From Bacillota bacterium (GTDB lineage: Bacteria; Bacillota; Clostridia; Tissierellales; Peptoniphilaceae): 64,000 nucleotides of DNA. The stretch spans positions 62,001 through 126,000 of the forward strand of contig JAEZXH010000021.1 in assembly GCA_023442775.1 (NCBI GenBank), written 5' to 3'. A model generated the notes under the pieces. That model saw only the letters and a program-made list of their open reading frames with translations. It did not search any database and was not told the origin of the DNA. Shown one piece after another: positions 1 to 7,925 of this stretch (position 1 is its first letter; every line of letters begins with the position of its first letter). Both the position numbers and the translations under genes were made by a program.

Positions 1-597
1 GCGTCCATAGAGGACCTCCCGGTCGTAGACCCCTTCCTCTCCAAAGATGGAGGTCTTGATATCCTTGATGACGCCGATGAGGAGGATGTCCCTCTCGAGG
101 CACAACTCCCGAAGCCTCGTCCACTGCTCGGGGTCGAAGATCTTGAAGCGCAAGAGACCCCCATCCATCATGAGAAGGGTCGGGTGCTGGGTTTCGATGT
201 GGGCGATGGCCACCTCGAGTTCGATTTCTGCAAGGCGTCTCTTGCGAGAATCCGCGGCGGTGAGGATGTCCTCGGCGCGCTTCGACGCGAGGGCGTCGTC
301 GAGGAGCGGGGTGTAGATGTCCTCCCGCACCGTCTGATTTCCCTGGGTTCCCAATGCAAGGCCGCGATAGAGCTCCACATAGTGGGGGTGTTCTCCCCCC
401 TTGCGGTTCACGCTTCCATCGACGCCTACGACCTCCCCAAAGGAGGCGAGTTCCTCCTTCCTGAGGCGACGAAGTTCAATCTCTTTCCCCACCTCGGTGA
501 GGTCGAGGCCCGTGAGCTGACTTCTCTTCCCCTCGAGGCAGGCCCCCATCTCTGCAATCCGCGCCCCGAGGCGCAGATCCGTCTCTCTCATAAACAT
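1..597 (-). CDS. NurA-domain nuclease (partial, cut by window edge)
   Basis: 199 codons are visible; the C-terminus lies outside the window. The protein has two hallmarks of the NurA 5'-3' nuclease fold: an early metal-binding motif VVGVDGSVNRKGG (about residues 57-69), and a second acidic strand LLMMDGGLLRF (about residues 142-152) followed by LLIGVIKD. NurA works with the HerA helicase in archaeal DNA end resection; bacterial homologues are less well understood. The ATG at 597 follows GAGGTGAG at good spacing. A second ATG at 591 overlaps the rsmI stop as ATGA and is a possible alternative. The gene follows rsmI directly, so it is probably co-transcribed. The family call rests on motifs only. 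Confidence 0.7.
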   Translation of the reverse strand, partial: MFMRETDLRLGARIAEMGACLEGKRSQLTGLDLTEVGKEIELRRLRKEELASFGEVVGVDGSVNRKGGEHPHYVELYRGLALGTQGNQTVREDIYTPLLDDALASKRAEDILTAADSRKRRLAEIELEVAIAHIETQHPTLLMMDGGLLRFKIFDPEQWTRLRELCLERDILLIGVIKDIKTSIFGEEGVYDREVLYGR

Positions 598-1397
598 AGG
601 CTCACCTCATAGACCCGGTTCTTCGGAAGGCCGAAGGTCTTGGCCACCTCTTTCACGGCGCGGGAGGGACTCATCCCCTCGTCGATGCGCCGCCTCAGTT
701 CTCCCTCGATGTCCACCTCTTGCTCTTCTTCCGCCCCCGGCTCCACGACGAGGACGCACTCCCCCTTTTCCACGACGTCAATCTCTCCCGAGAGAAACTC
801 GGCAAGTGTCCCCTCTTTGTACTCCTCGTAGACCTTCGTCAATTCGCGACAGAGGACGATGCGTCGATTCCCAAAGACCTTCTCGAGACTCTCCATGGTC
901 TTTCGCAGACGATGGGGAGCCTCGTAGAAGACGAGGGGCACGGGGATGGACCGAAGGCTCTCGAGGGCCTTTTCCCGCCCTCCTTCCTTTGGGGGCAGGA
1001 AGCCGTAGAAGAGGTAGCGCCCGTCTCCGAGACCTGCGCCGACCACCGCCGTCGGCGCCGCACTGGCCCCGGGAAGGACGGTGACGGCGTGCCCCGCCCC
1101 TCGGGCGACGGAGACAATTCCCATCCCCGGGTCGGAGATGCCGGGAAGCCCCGCGTCGGAGATGAGGGCCACGTCCATGGTCTCGAGGGCGCGAAGGACC
1201 TGGGCCTCTCGGGACTTTTCGTTGTGCTCGTGATAACTCAGGCGAGGGGCCGTGATGTCATAGTGGGCGAGGAGGGGCCCGGAGTGCCTCGTGTCTTCAC
1301 AGAGGATGAGCCCTACACCTTGGAGCACCTCGAGGGCGCGCAGAGTGATGTCTTTAAGATTTCCAATGGGGGTGGCGACGAGATAGAGTGTGCCCAT
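588..1397 (-). CDS. rsmI: 16S rRNA (cytidine(1402)-2'-O)-methyltransferase RsmI
   Basis: 269 aa, normal length for RsmI of the tetrapyrrole-methylase fold. It uses SAM to 2'-O-methylate C1402 in the ribosomal P site. The N-terminus GTLYLVATPIGNLKDIT is the family signature, followed by CEDTRHSGPLL, the SDAGLPGISDPG motif (about residues 79-90) and LPGASAAPTAVVGAG. GGAAAGGAGG precedes the ATG. Its end overlaps the start of the NurA-like gene, so the two are likely coupled. Only 53 bases separate its start from the terminator of the upstream gene. Confidence 0.96.
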   Translation of the reverse strand: MGTLYLVATPIGNLKDITLRALEVLQGVGLILCEDTRHSGPLLAHYDITAPRLSYHEHNEKSREAQVLRALETMDVALISDAGLPGISDPGMGIVSVARGAGHAVTVLPGASAAPTAVVGAGLGDGRYLFYGFLPPKEGGREKALESLRSIPVPLVFYEAPHRLRKTMESLEKVFGNRRIVLCRELTKVYEEYKEGTLAEFLSGEIDVVEKGECVLVVEPGAEEEQEVDIEGELRRRIDEGMSPSRAVKEVAKTFGLPKNRVYEVSLCL

Positions 1398-1450
1398 GGG
1401 AGGCCTCCTTTCCTTTTCTTCATTATACCAAAGCCCTGGAAATCTCCCCC

Positions 1451-1478
1451 AAAGAAAAAAGCCCCCGCAAGGGGGACT
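1451..1478 (-). terminator. Rho-independent terminator after the ZinT-like gene
   Basis: Immediately after the TAA (minus strand), a CCCCC-TTGC-GGGGG hairpin is followed by CTTTTTTCTTT. It separates the ZinT-like gene from rsmI. Confidence 0.85.
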
Positions 1479-2111
1479 TTACTCGGCGATTTCTCCGATG
1501 ATTTGTTCCGTGGTGGAATTGGGGTCCACCATCGTCGGGAACCATCCGTCTTTTTGGAAGATCTCTTCCTTGGTCTTTCCATAGCGGAAGTGGAAGTGGA
1601 CCAAGTCTTCGTCGTGGTGGACTTCCATAAGGGCGAGAACGGGATAGTCTCCCTCTCCCTCAAAGATGTGCCAGGTCAGTTCGTGGTCTCCGAGCTTCGT
1701 CTTCTCGTCGCCAGTGTAGGTGTAGCTCGCCTCGGAGATCACCGAGGAGGGGTCCTTCCCATCCTTTAAGAAGTGGACGTGATCGGCGTGAATCTCCATG
1801 CCACCGAAGTCGCAGGCGCGCTTCTTAAGGTAGGCTTCCTTCGCCTCTTCAGGAGTGGTCTTGTCCTTCTCCGCAAGGGTCTTGTAGGCGTCTTGGACCT
1901 CGGGCAGTTCCAAGTAGGCCCCCATGTCGTTCCACACCCCTTCCCATTGGGCGAGGGACACTGCCTCTTGGGTTCTGTCATTTGTCTCGGTTTGCACCGC
2001 CGCATTGGCGTTGGCGTTCTTATTTTCTGCTGGGGCTTGGGTACAGGCACCAAGGGCAAGACTTGCCCCCAAAAGAGCCACCAAGGCCTTTCTCGACAAT
2101 CCTTTCTTCAT
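1479..2111 (-). CDS. ZinT/YodA-like metal-binding lipoprotein
   Basis: 210 aa. The N-terminus is a lipoprotein signal (charged MKKGLSRK, hydrophobic run, lipobox LALGAC), then a short Asn/Ala-rich linker. The mature part starts with WEGVWNDMGAYL and contains MEIHADHVHF and a C-terminal HFHFRYG, in the positions where ZinT carries metal-ligand histidines. ZinT proteins bind Zn2+ or Cd2+ extracytoplasmically and hand zinc to ABC importers. No zinc importer is adjacent here. A longer frame starts at 2192, but the ATG at 2111 has an AAAGGAGG box and places the signal peptide at the N-terminus. It lies 77 bases after the 5'-nucleotidase gene and may be co-transcribed with it. Confidence 0.85.
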   Translation of the reverse strand: MKKGLSRKALVALLGASLALGACTQAPAENKNANANAAVQTETNDRTQEAVSLAQWEGVWNDMGAYLELPEVQDAYKTLAEKDKTTPEEAKEAYLKKRACDFGGMEIHADHVHFLKDGKDPSSVISEASYTYTGDEKTKLGDHELTWHIFEGEGDYPVLALMEVHHDEDLVHFHFRYGKTKEEIFQKDGWFPTMVDPNSTTEQIIGEIAE

Positions 2112-2188
2112 CGTATCCTCCTTTCGTATTCTCCTCCATCGTAGCACGTCGGGAGAAAGAGGCGATGCAAGAAAGTGTCGTTTTATTT

Positions 2189-4078
2189 TCAAAAATCCTC
2201 GTCCTTCTCCGGGAGGTGGTCGAGGATGAAGTGGTAGAGTTCGCCAGCGTGGAGATCCTCAGGAGGCGTGGCGACGATGCCGGCCCGTAGGAGGATGGCC
2301 TCCCGCTCTTCCTTCGTGGGAATCTCATAGACGTTTAAAGAGCGGGTGTTGGTCCCCTCGGAAGAGCTCGGGAGCTCTAAGATGTGTCGCCGGAGGAGCT
2401 CTTCGGCTTCGTGAATCCCGGGGTGGTCTCCAATGGGGCCGAGGATGCGCCAGGGACGTAGCCTCGAGGTGTGAAGAACCCCTTGGCGACGGATGTCGTC
2501 GATGAGCAGGCGCTGAATCTTCCCACGAGGGCCCAAGTGGTTCTCGTCGGCGGTGGAATAGAGGCGACTAAGCATCCGTCCCTCGAGGGGACCGCCCGGG
2601 GCGAGGAGGGAGCGCATCCGGTAGGAGGTGACCCCCAAGGTGAGGAGGGTGTCCTCGACGATGGGCCGCCCGTCGAGGAAGCGGAGGTCGCGAATCCGTG
2701 ACCCTCGGCGGCGGGATAAATCGATGGTGTAGGAGACGCCATAGAAGATGTCGAAGGTGGCGTATTTCAGGGCGCGCCGTTTCGGGGAGAAGCTGATGTG
2801 GACATCCCCGGGGGCGACGCGATTGAAATAGCCGGCACTCCACTCCATGTAAGCCTTCAGGTCCTCGCCGGTGATTTGGTAGACACTGACCTCGCCGCCT
2901 CGGTATTGGTAGTTGCGGTAGATGTCCTTTTTCCGCAGGGGCCCGGGTTCGAGACCCGCGTCGTCGTTGTCGATCTGAAAGGCCACCACGTCAGCGCCCG
3001 AGGCCTCTTGCATCACCCGGCCAATCCACTGGGAGAGCCCCGTGGGTTCCGTCTTTACACGAGGTAGTCCCGGGAGGCGGTTGGGCAGGACGAGGGGATC
3101 CCCCTCCAAGGTGCCGAGGACCTCTTCTGCCACCTCCCGCGCCCTCTTGTGATAGGGGAGCATCTTCTCGATGAGATGGGGCTCCGGGGAGACGGTGGTG
3201 TCCCCTTGGACGTCGATGAGAGAACTGGTCCGCCGCACGAGACGCGGTCCCTCTTCGGTATCGAGAAAATCTAAGTCGATGCGCAAGAGATGCTGCCCGA
3301 ATTTTCCCGGCTCCCCGATGAGGGCACCTCCCGCGAGAGTCCCCTCGATGGCCTCGTGCATGTGGGCGGCGATGATGACGTCGAGCTCCTCGTGGGCCTC
3401 GGCGATGTCCCGAACTCCCGTGTGGGGAACCCGGTTCTCGTTCTCAAGGCCCATGTGAAAGAGGCCGACGATGGCGTGAACCGGGGGAAGTTCCTTGAGG
3501 ACGCGCCCTACTTCCTCGACGGGGTCCAGAAATTTCAAGTCCCCCAAAATCTTCGAGGCCTCTTTGAACTGAGCCACCATCGGGGTGGTCATGCCGATGA
3601 TGGCAATCTCAATGCCGTCGCAGTCCACGATGAGCCCGTCCTCCATGAGCTCGGACCCCGGCCCGGTGACATTTCCCGCCAAGACCTTCCCCTGAAAATG
3701 GCCCATGGCTTTTTCCAGAAAGGGCAGGCCGAAGTCGAACTCGTGGTTTCCCGGCGTCCAGGCGTCATAGCCCATGGCGTTTAAGAGTTGGACCCCCGGG
3801 GGAATCTCCTCGTCTAAGAAGAGTTCCGAGGCGTTTCCCTGGAGGAGATCTCCAGCGTCTAAGAGAATGACGGGATGGCCCTCCCCCCGAATCTCTTCCA
3901 CCAAGGTGCCGATTTGGGCGAGGCTTCCCCGCAAATCCTCCCCGTCGGTGGTGTAGTCCCAGGGGAGAAAACGCCCGTGGATGTCCGAGGTGGCGAGGAT
4001 GCTCACCCGGCGCTTTGCCGCAAAGATGGGTTTGGGAAACAGGAAGATTCCCAGAAGTATGAAAAGAACAAGAGTCAT
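2189..4078 (-). CDS. Secreted 5'-nucleotidase / 2',3'-cyclic phosphodiesterase family
   Basis: 629 aa. A signal peptide (hydrophobic stretch ending PIFAAKRR) is followed by a calcineurin-like metallophosphoesterase domain: ILATSDIHGRF (dimetal Asp/His), LLDAGDLLQG, TPGNHEFDFG, then HMHEAIEG. The C-terminal half is the 5'-nucleotidase substrate-binding domain, including DVVAFQIDNDDAG and YQYRGGEVSVYQITGEDL. Family members release nucleosides from extracellular nucleotides outside the membrane. No LPXTG or SLH anchor is visible, so the protein is probably secreted or held by its signal segment. The ATG follows GGGAGGTGAAGG. Confidence 0.93.
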   Translation of the reverse strand: MTLVLFILLGIFLFPKPIFAAKRRVSILATSDIHGRFLPWDYTTDGEDLRGSLAQIGTLVEEIRGEGHPVILLDAGDLLQGNASELFLDEEIPPGVQLLNAMGYDAWTPGNHEFDFGLPFLEKAMGHFQGKVLAGNVTGPGSELMEDGLIVDCDGIEIAIIGMTTPMVAQFKEASKILGDLKFLDPVEEVGRVLKELPPVHAIVGLFHMGLENENRVPHTGVRDIAEAHEELDVIIAAHMHEAIEGTLAGGALIGEPGKFGQHLLRIDLDFLDTEEGPRLVRRTSSLIDVQGDTTVSPEPHLIEKMLPYHKRAREVAEEVLGTLEGDPLVLPNRLPGLPRVKTEPTGLSQWIGRVMQEASGADVVAFQIDNDDAGLEPGPLRKKDIYRNYQYRGGEVSVYQITGEDLKAYMEWSAGYFNRVAPGDVHISFSPKRRALKYATFDIFYGVSYTIDLSRRRGSRIRDLRFLDGRPIVEDTLLTLGVTSYRMRSLLAPGGPLEGRMLSRLYSTADENHLGPRGKIQRLLIDDIRRQGVLHTSRLRPWRILGPIGDHPGIHEAEELLRRHILELPSSSEGTNTRSLNVYEIPTKEEREAILLRAGIVATPPEDLHAGELYHFILDHLPEKDEDF

Positions 4079-4103
4079 CCTTCACCTCCCTTCCATGAGA
4101 AAG

Positions 4104-4123
4104 AAGACCTCCCGGAGGAGGCC
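4104..4123 (-). terminator. Probable terminator after the PepSY lipoprotein
   Basis: On the minus strand, GGCCTCC-TCC-GGGAGGTC is followed by TTCTTTCTC directly after the stop. The T-run is short, so read-through into the nucleotidase gene is possible. Confidence 0.55.
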
Positions 4124-4852
4124 TTAGTCGTCAATCTCTACGATCTCACCAGTCTTCGCGTTGACGGTGACGTCCACGGAACCCTGGTCGGTGTGCATGT
4201 CGAATTCATAGACGAGAAGACCATGATTCGCCTTGAGTTCCCACTCGGTGACAAAGGTGTTCGCCCCGAGTTTTGCCTGGATGGTCTTTAAGACTTCGCG
4301 CCAATCCTTGACCCCCTCGAGGGCGATGGTTTCTTTGGTGAGGGCATCATGGTCCTGTTCGTTGGCATCCTTTAAGACTTCCCCGCTCTGGGCGTCAATC
4401 TTCACTTCCCGTTCCACATTGCCTTCCACGCCCTTGATCTTGTAGCGGAAGCCATTCATGTAGGAGTCGAGGCCAATCTTGGTGAGTTCGCTCTTCGGGT
4501 ATTGGGCCCTAAAAGACTCGACGGCCTTGTCCACGGTGATGGGATACCCTTCTGGATTCAGGGCTTGGTTGCCACGGGTGGCGGTGGCGTTGGCGACGAC
4601 TTCCGTCTTCACCTCGGGCCCCTTCGGGGCGGGAGCGGCGGGAGGGGTTTGAGTGCTCGCGTCCTTCGTCTCAGGAGCGGGAGTCTCCTTCGGGGTTTGG
4701 GCATTGGCCGCGGCGTTTGTCGTCTCTTGGGTCTTCGTCGTATTCGCCGTGGCGGGGGCGGTGGTCCCCACTTGATTTTCCTTGGTGCCGCATCCGGCGA
4801 GGAGGGCGCCACTTAAGCACAACACACCGGCCACAGAGAGGAAACGTTTCAT
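4124..4852 (-). CDS. Lipoprotein with two PepSY domains
   Basis: 242 aa. Signal MKRFLSVAGVLCLSG with lipobox LLAGC, then a low-complexity Thr/Ala/Pro linker (about residues 25-85) that would span the wall. Two PepSY-type repeats follow: one around NGFRYKIKGVEG...VKIDAQSGEVLKD, and one around LLVYEFDMHTDQG...VTVNAKTGEIVEIDD. PepSY domains are small secreted modules first noted as propeptide-like inhibitors of M4 peptidases; the client of this one is unknown. The ATG at 4852 gives a proper signal peptide; the upstream in-frame ATG would disrupt it. It has no obvious partner gene. Confidence 0.85.
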   Translation of the reverse strand: MKRFLSVAGVLCLSGALLAGCGTKENQVGTTAPATANTTKTQETTNAAANAQTPKETPAPETKDASTQTPPAAPAPKGPEVKTEVVANATATRGNQALNPEGYPITVDKAVESFRAQYPKSELTKIGLDSYMNGFRYKIKGVEGNVEREVKIDAQSGEVLKDANEQDHDALTKETIALEGVKDWREVLKTIQAKLGANTFVTEWELKANHGLLVYEFDMHTDQGSVDVTVNAKTGEIVEIDD

Positions 4853-4921
4853 ACTATCCCTTCTTTCTTCTTCCAATCGTCTCTTTCTTTTCGCTTCTTT
4901 ATACCCAAATCTGGGATTTTT

Positions 4922-5584
4922 CTAACAAGAGCCCTCTCGTCCGTGGTGCAGTCCACGAAGGACCGAGGTGCGAATGGAAGAGAGGTGTTCTTCGATGAGA
5001 CTCTTTGCGAGAAGGGTCTCCCGATTTCTCACCGCGTGGACGATGTCCATGTGTTCGCGCAGGGTGAGAAGGGCGCGAGGAGAAAAGGCGGAATAGTAGT
5101 TGTAGCGATAGTAGAGGTCGAGCACCCGGTCGAGTTGGCGCTCGAGGTGGCGATTGCCCCCTAAGTGGGCGATGAGGAGGTGAAACTTCTTGTCCGCCTC
5201 TAAGAAGGCCTTCGAGTCCACAACCTCCTCCCCGAGGGCGGAAATCTGTTCCATCATCGCCTCTTCCACCTGGTGTAAGATCTCGGCGTCGGTCCAGGTC
5301 TTACAGGCCAGACGCACCGAGAGGACCTCGAGGACGACGCGAATCTCGTCGAGCTCTTGAAAGTCCTCCATACTCAAGGGACTGGCAATGCTTCCCACGT
5401 TCTTTGCATAGTGACAAAAACCCTCGCTCTGGAGGCGACGAAGGGCCTCCCGCACGGGAGTGCGACTGATGTCCAGTTCCTCACACAGATTCTTTTCCAC
5501 AAGCGCCGTCCCTGGAGCAATCTCTAGGCGGGCGATTTTCTCCCGCAAGATGTCATAGGCCCTCTCCGCTAAATTCTCGCGCAT
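4922..5584 (-). CDS. GntR-family transcriptional regulator with FCD domain
   Basis: 220 aa, typical of the FadR/FCD branch. N-terminal winged helix (residues 1-70) with ILREKIARLEIAPGTALVE and the recognition helix region ISRTPVREALRRLQSEGF. The C-terminal all-helical FCD ligand domain (about 75-215) includes FLEADKKFHLLI and the metal-ligand-like LREHMDIVHAV. FCD regulators usually repress catabolic and transport genes and respond to carboxylic or amino acids. FadR-class operators follow T-GT-N-AC-A symmetry, which matches the TTGTATACAA sites upstream of the SSS and TRAP genes here. I infer that this protein binds them. It has its own promoter, and no copy of the motif lies near it. Confidence 0.93.
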   Translation of the reverse strand: MRENLAERAYDILREKIARLEIAPGTALVEKNLCEELDISRTPVREALRRLQSEGFCHYAKNVGSIASPLSMEDFQELDEIRVVLEVLSVRLACKTWTDAEILHQVEEAMMEQISALGEEVVDSKAFLEADKKFHLLIAHLGGNRHLERQLDRVLDLYYRYNYYSAFSPRALLTLREHMDIVHAVRNRETLLAKSLIEEHLSSIRTSVLRGLHHGREGSC

Positions 5585-5605
5585 GGCACACCTCCTTTTT
5601 CTTCC

Positions 5606-5634
5606 ATCATAACCAAGGGCGATGTTTCACTCAA
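5606..5634 (-). promoter_or_regulatory. Promoter of the GntR regulator gene
   Basis: Minus-strand TTGAGT (5629-5634) and TATGAT (5606-5611) separated by 17 bases, just upstream of AAAAAGGAGG and the ATG. Confidence 0.65.
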
Positions 5635-5668
5635 GACTTTGCCATGAAAAAAACAATCCCCCTTGGCC

Positions 5669-5697
5669 AAAAAAAGAAGACACCTCTCGGTGTCCTC
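5669..5697 (-). terminator. Terminator after the D-2-hydroxyacid dehydrogenase gene
   Basis: On the minus strand a hairpin with arms GGACACC and GGTGTCT (loop GAGA) is followed by TCTTTTTTT. It ends the symporter-aminotransferase-dehydrogenase unit before the regulator gene. Confidence 0.88.
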
Positions 5698-5713
5698 TTT
5701 TCTCGTGAGAGTC

Positions 5714-6685
5714 TTAGGGCAGTTCGACGCGATTGACGAACTCGATGGCGTCGTAGTTCTTTTCATAGAAATTCTTGATGGACCGGGCCACGTCGTAGAA
5801 ACCATCGCGGACCGACTCTTGGGAGTAGAAGGCGATGTGGGGCGTCAGCACCACGTCCTCACGGTTGGCGAGGGGGTTCTTGGTAAGATCGGGGTACTCG
5901 TCAGTGAGGACGTCGAGGTAGGCCCGGGCGAGGTTGCCCGTCTCAAGGGCCTCCACCAACGCCTCTTCATCGAGGACGCCGCCGCGGGCGGAGTTGATGA
6001 GGACGGCGCCGGGTTTGACCTTCGAGAACTCTTCTTTTCCGATGGAGCGCTCCGTCTTCGGGGAGAGGGGCAGGTGGACGCTGATGAAGTCCGCCTCTTC
6101 AAAGACGGTCTCCTTCTCCACCTTCTTCACCCCGTACTCCTTCATCGTCTCCTCGTCGACGAAGGGGTCGAAGGCGATGAGGTTGCACCCAAAGCCCTGA
6201 AGGCGCTTGGCCACGAGGCGCGGGATGTTCCCAAAGCCCACAAAGCCCACGGTTTGCTCCTCTAACCGGCGCATGTCGGGGCACATGGCGAAGTTCCACT
6301 CCCCGCCTCTCACGGCGCGGTCGAAGAGGAAGAGACGACGGTTTTCCGCGAGGATGGTACTCATGACATAGTCCGCCACTTCCTTGATGCAGTACTTGGT
6401 GATGTGAAAGACGGGGATGTTCTTCTTCGTCGCCTCCTCGAGATCCACGGAGTTGAATCCGATGGACTTGTAGGCGATGAAATCCAAGTGTCCCACCTCG
6501 TCGAGAACGCGCTTCGTCAAGGGCTCGTAGACGGCGATGATCCCATCGGCGTCCTTGGCGTGGGCGATGACGCCCTCTTCATCCCGGGCGTCCACCTCAA
6601 TGACTTCTGCGATTCCTTCGAGGATCTCCTTCTCCCATTCTTTTGCCTTCGGTTCGTAGGGGAAGAGTCGTACAATCTTCTTCAT
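5714..6685 (-). CDS. NAD-dependent D-isomer 2-hydroxyacid dehydrogenase
   Basis: 323 aa, normal for the family. The Rossmann nucleotide-binding domain carries VGFVGFGNIPRLVAKRLQGFG; the third Gly of the usual GxGxxG is replaced (GFGNIP). Catalytic residues fit: Arg in INSARGGVLDEEAL, Glu in DVLTDEYP, and His in LTPHIAFYSQES. The family reduces 2-oxo acids to D-2-hydroxy acids. The substrate cannot be read from sequence. Its position after an aminotransferase and next to a FCD regulator suggests that amino acid, 2-oxo acid and D-2-hydroxy acid are linked in one route. CTGAGGAGG precedes the ATG. Confidence 0.92.
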   Translation of the reverse strand: MKKIVRLFPYEPKAKEWEKEILEGIAEVIEVDARDEEGVIAHAKDADGIIAVYEPLTKRVLDEVGHLDFIAYKSIGFNSVDLEEATKKNIPVFHITKYCIKEVADYVMSTILAENRRLFLFDRAVRGGEWNFAMCPDMRRLEEQTVGFVGFGNIPRLVAKRLQGFGCNLIAFDPFVDEETMKEYGVKKVEKETVFEEADFISVHLPLSPKTERSIGKEEFSKVKPGAVLINSARGGVLDEEALVEALETGNLARAYLDVLTDEYPDLTKNPLANREDVVLTPHIAFYSQESVRDGFYDVARSIKNFYEKNYDAIEFVNRVELP

Positions 6686-6716
6686 GATGGCCTCCTCAGT
6701 GGTCCTTCTCGAATCG

Positions 6717-7901
6717 TTACGCGTTTACGCGCTTTGCCACAAAGTTTTTGATGTGTTCCATCGCCTCGACGATGTTCTCCATGCTGCTGGCGTAGGAGAT
6801 GCGGACGTAGTCCTTCCAATCGGCACCGAAGACGGTTCCGGGAGAGAGGGTGACTCCCGTCTCTTGGAGGAGTTCTTCACAGAAATCCGCCCCGGAAAGG
6901 CCCGTGGCCCCAATGTTTAGGAAGACGTAGAAGGCGCCCTTGGGCTCGATGAAGCTCAGTTCCTTCACAGCGCCCAAGGTTTCCTTGATGTAGTCCTTGC
7001 GGCGTTGAAACTCTGCGCTCATCTTCGCCACTTCCGGGATGTCGTTGCCAAAGGCGTAGGCCGCACCTGCTTGGGCGAAGGAGGCGGGGCAAACCGTCTC
7101 GTTGCCGTGGACGAGGGTGGGGGCGTTGACGAGTTCTGCAGGGCCTGCGATGAACCCAACGCGCCAGCCCGTCATGGCGTAGGTCTTCGACGTGGAGTTG
7201 ACGATGAGGGTCCGCTCACGCATGCCGGGGATGGTGGCGATGTGGAAGTATTCCCCTTCAAAGACGTAGTGGTCATAGCAGTCGTCGGAGACCACGAGGA
7301 GGTCGTGCTTCTTCGCAAACTCGGCGATGGCCTCGATCTCTTCTCTCGTGCAGACGTAGCCCGTGGGGTTGTTCGGGGAGTTTAAGACGATCATCTTCGT
7401 CTTCTCGGTGAGGGCCTTCTCGAACTTCTCGATGGCGTAGTCCACCTTGGCCCCTTCGCCGATGATGGGCACCTCCACCATGGTGGCGTAGGTGTACTTG
7501 ATCATGTCCCGATAGCTTCCATAGTAGGGGCTGGGGACGAGGACTTCGTCGCCGGGATCGCAAAAGGCGCTCCAGATGGCGTGAAGGGCCTCACTGGCGC
7601 CGACTGTGACCAGGACTTCCGTAAAGGGGGCGTAGTCCATCCCAATCATCTCCTTGAGGTAGTGGGAGATGGAGGTCCGAAGGGCGTCGGTGCCCCGGAG
7701 GTTGGTGTAGTGGACGTCTCCTGCCTTTAAGGCGGCGATGGCGGCGTCCTTAATGCTTTCTGGAGTGTCGAAGTCGGGGCGGCCAATCTCCATGTGGATG
7801 ATGTGTTCGCCGTTTCTCTCCTTCTCAAGGGCCATGCCGTTGATCTCGAAGAGGCCCTTTTCCTTCGGCCCTTCATTCATCTTCTTGCTGATAAAATCCA
7901 T
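6717..7901 (-). CDS. PLP-dependent class I/II aminotransferase
   Basis: 394 aa, the normal AspC-fold length. Seen: the N-terminal substrate region IHMEIGRPDFDTPESIKDA, VLVTVGASEALHAIWSAF, VPSPYYGSYRDMI, MIVLNSPNNPTGYV (Asn-Pro for PLP), VSDDCYDHYVF (PLP-ring Asp/Tyr), and STSKTYAMTGWRVGF with the Schiff-base lysine. A Gly-Xaa-Phe-Tyr motif (KGAFYVFLN) and the C-terminal carboxylate-binding Arg (YVRISYASS) are present. It transaminates an amino acid to its 2-oxo acid. The dehydrogenase gene lies 31 bases downstream and the SSS symporter gene 24 bases upstream, so the three probably form one transcript. Confidence 0.94.
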   Translation of the reverse strand: MDFISKKMNEGPKEKGLFEINGMALEKERNGEHIIHMEIGRPDFDTPESIKDAAIAALKAGDVHYTNLRGTDALRTSISHYLKEMIGMDYAPFTEVLVTVGASEALHAIWSAFCDPGDEVLVPSPYYGSYRDMIKYTYATMVEVPIIGEGAKVDYAIEKFEKALTEKTKMIVLNSPNNPTGYVCTREEIEAIAEFAKKHDLLVVSDDCYDHYVFEGEYFHIATIPGMRERTLIVNSTSKTYAMTGWRVGFIAGPAELVNAPTLVHGNETVCPASFAQAGAAYAFGNDIPEVAKMSAEFQRRKDYIKETLGAVKELSFIEPKGAFYVFLNIGATGLSGADFCEELLQETGVTLSPGTVFGADWKDYVRISYASSMENIVEAMEHIKNFVAKRVNA

Positions 7902-7925
7902 GATACACTCCTTTCCCCGAGGAGG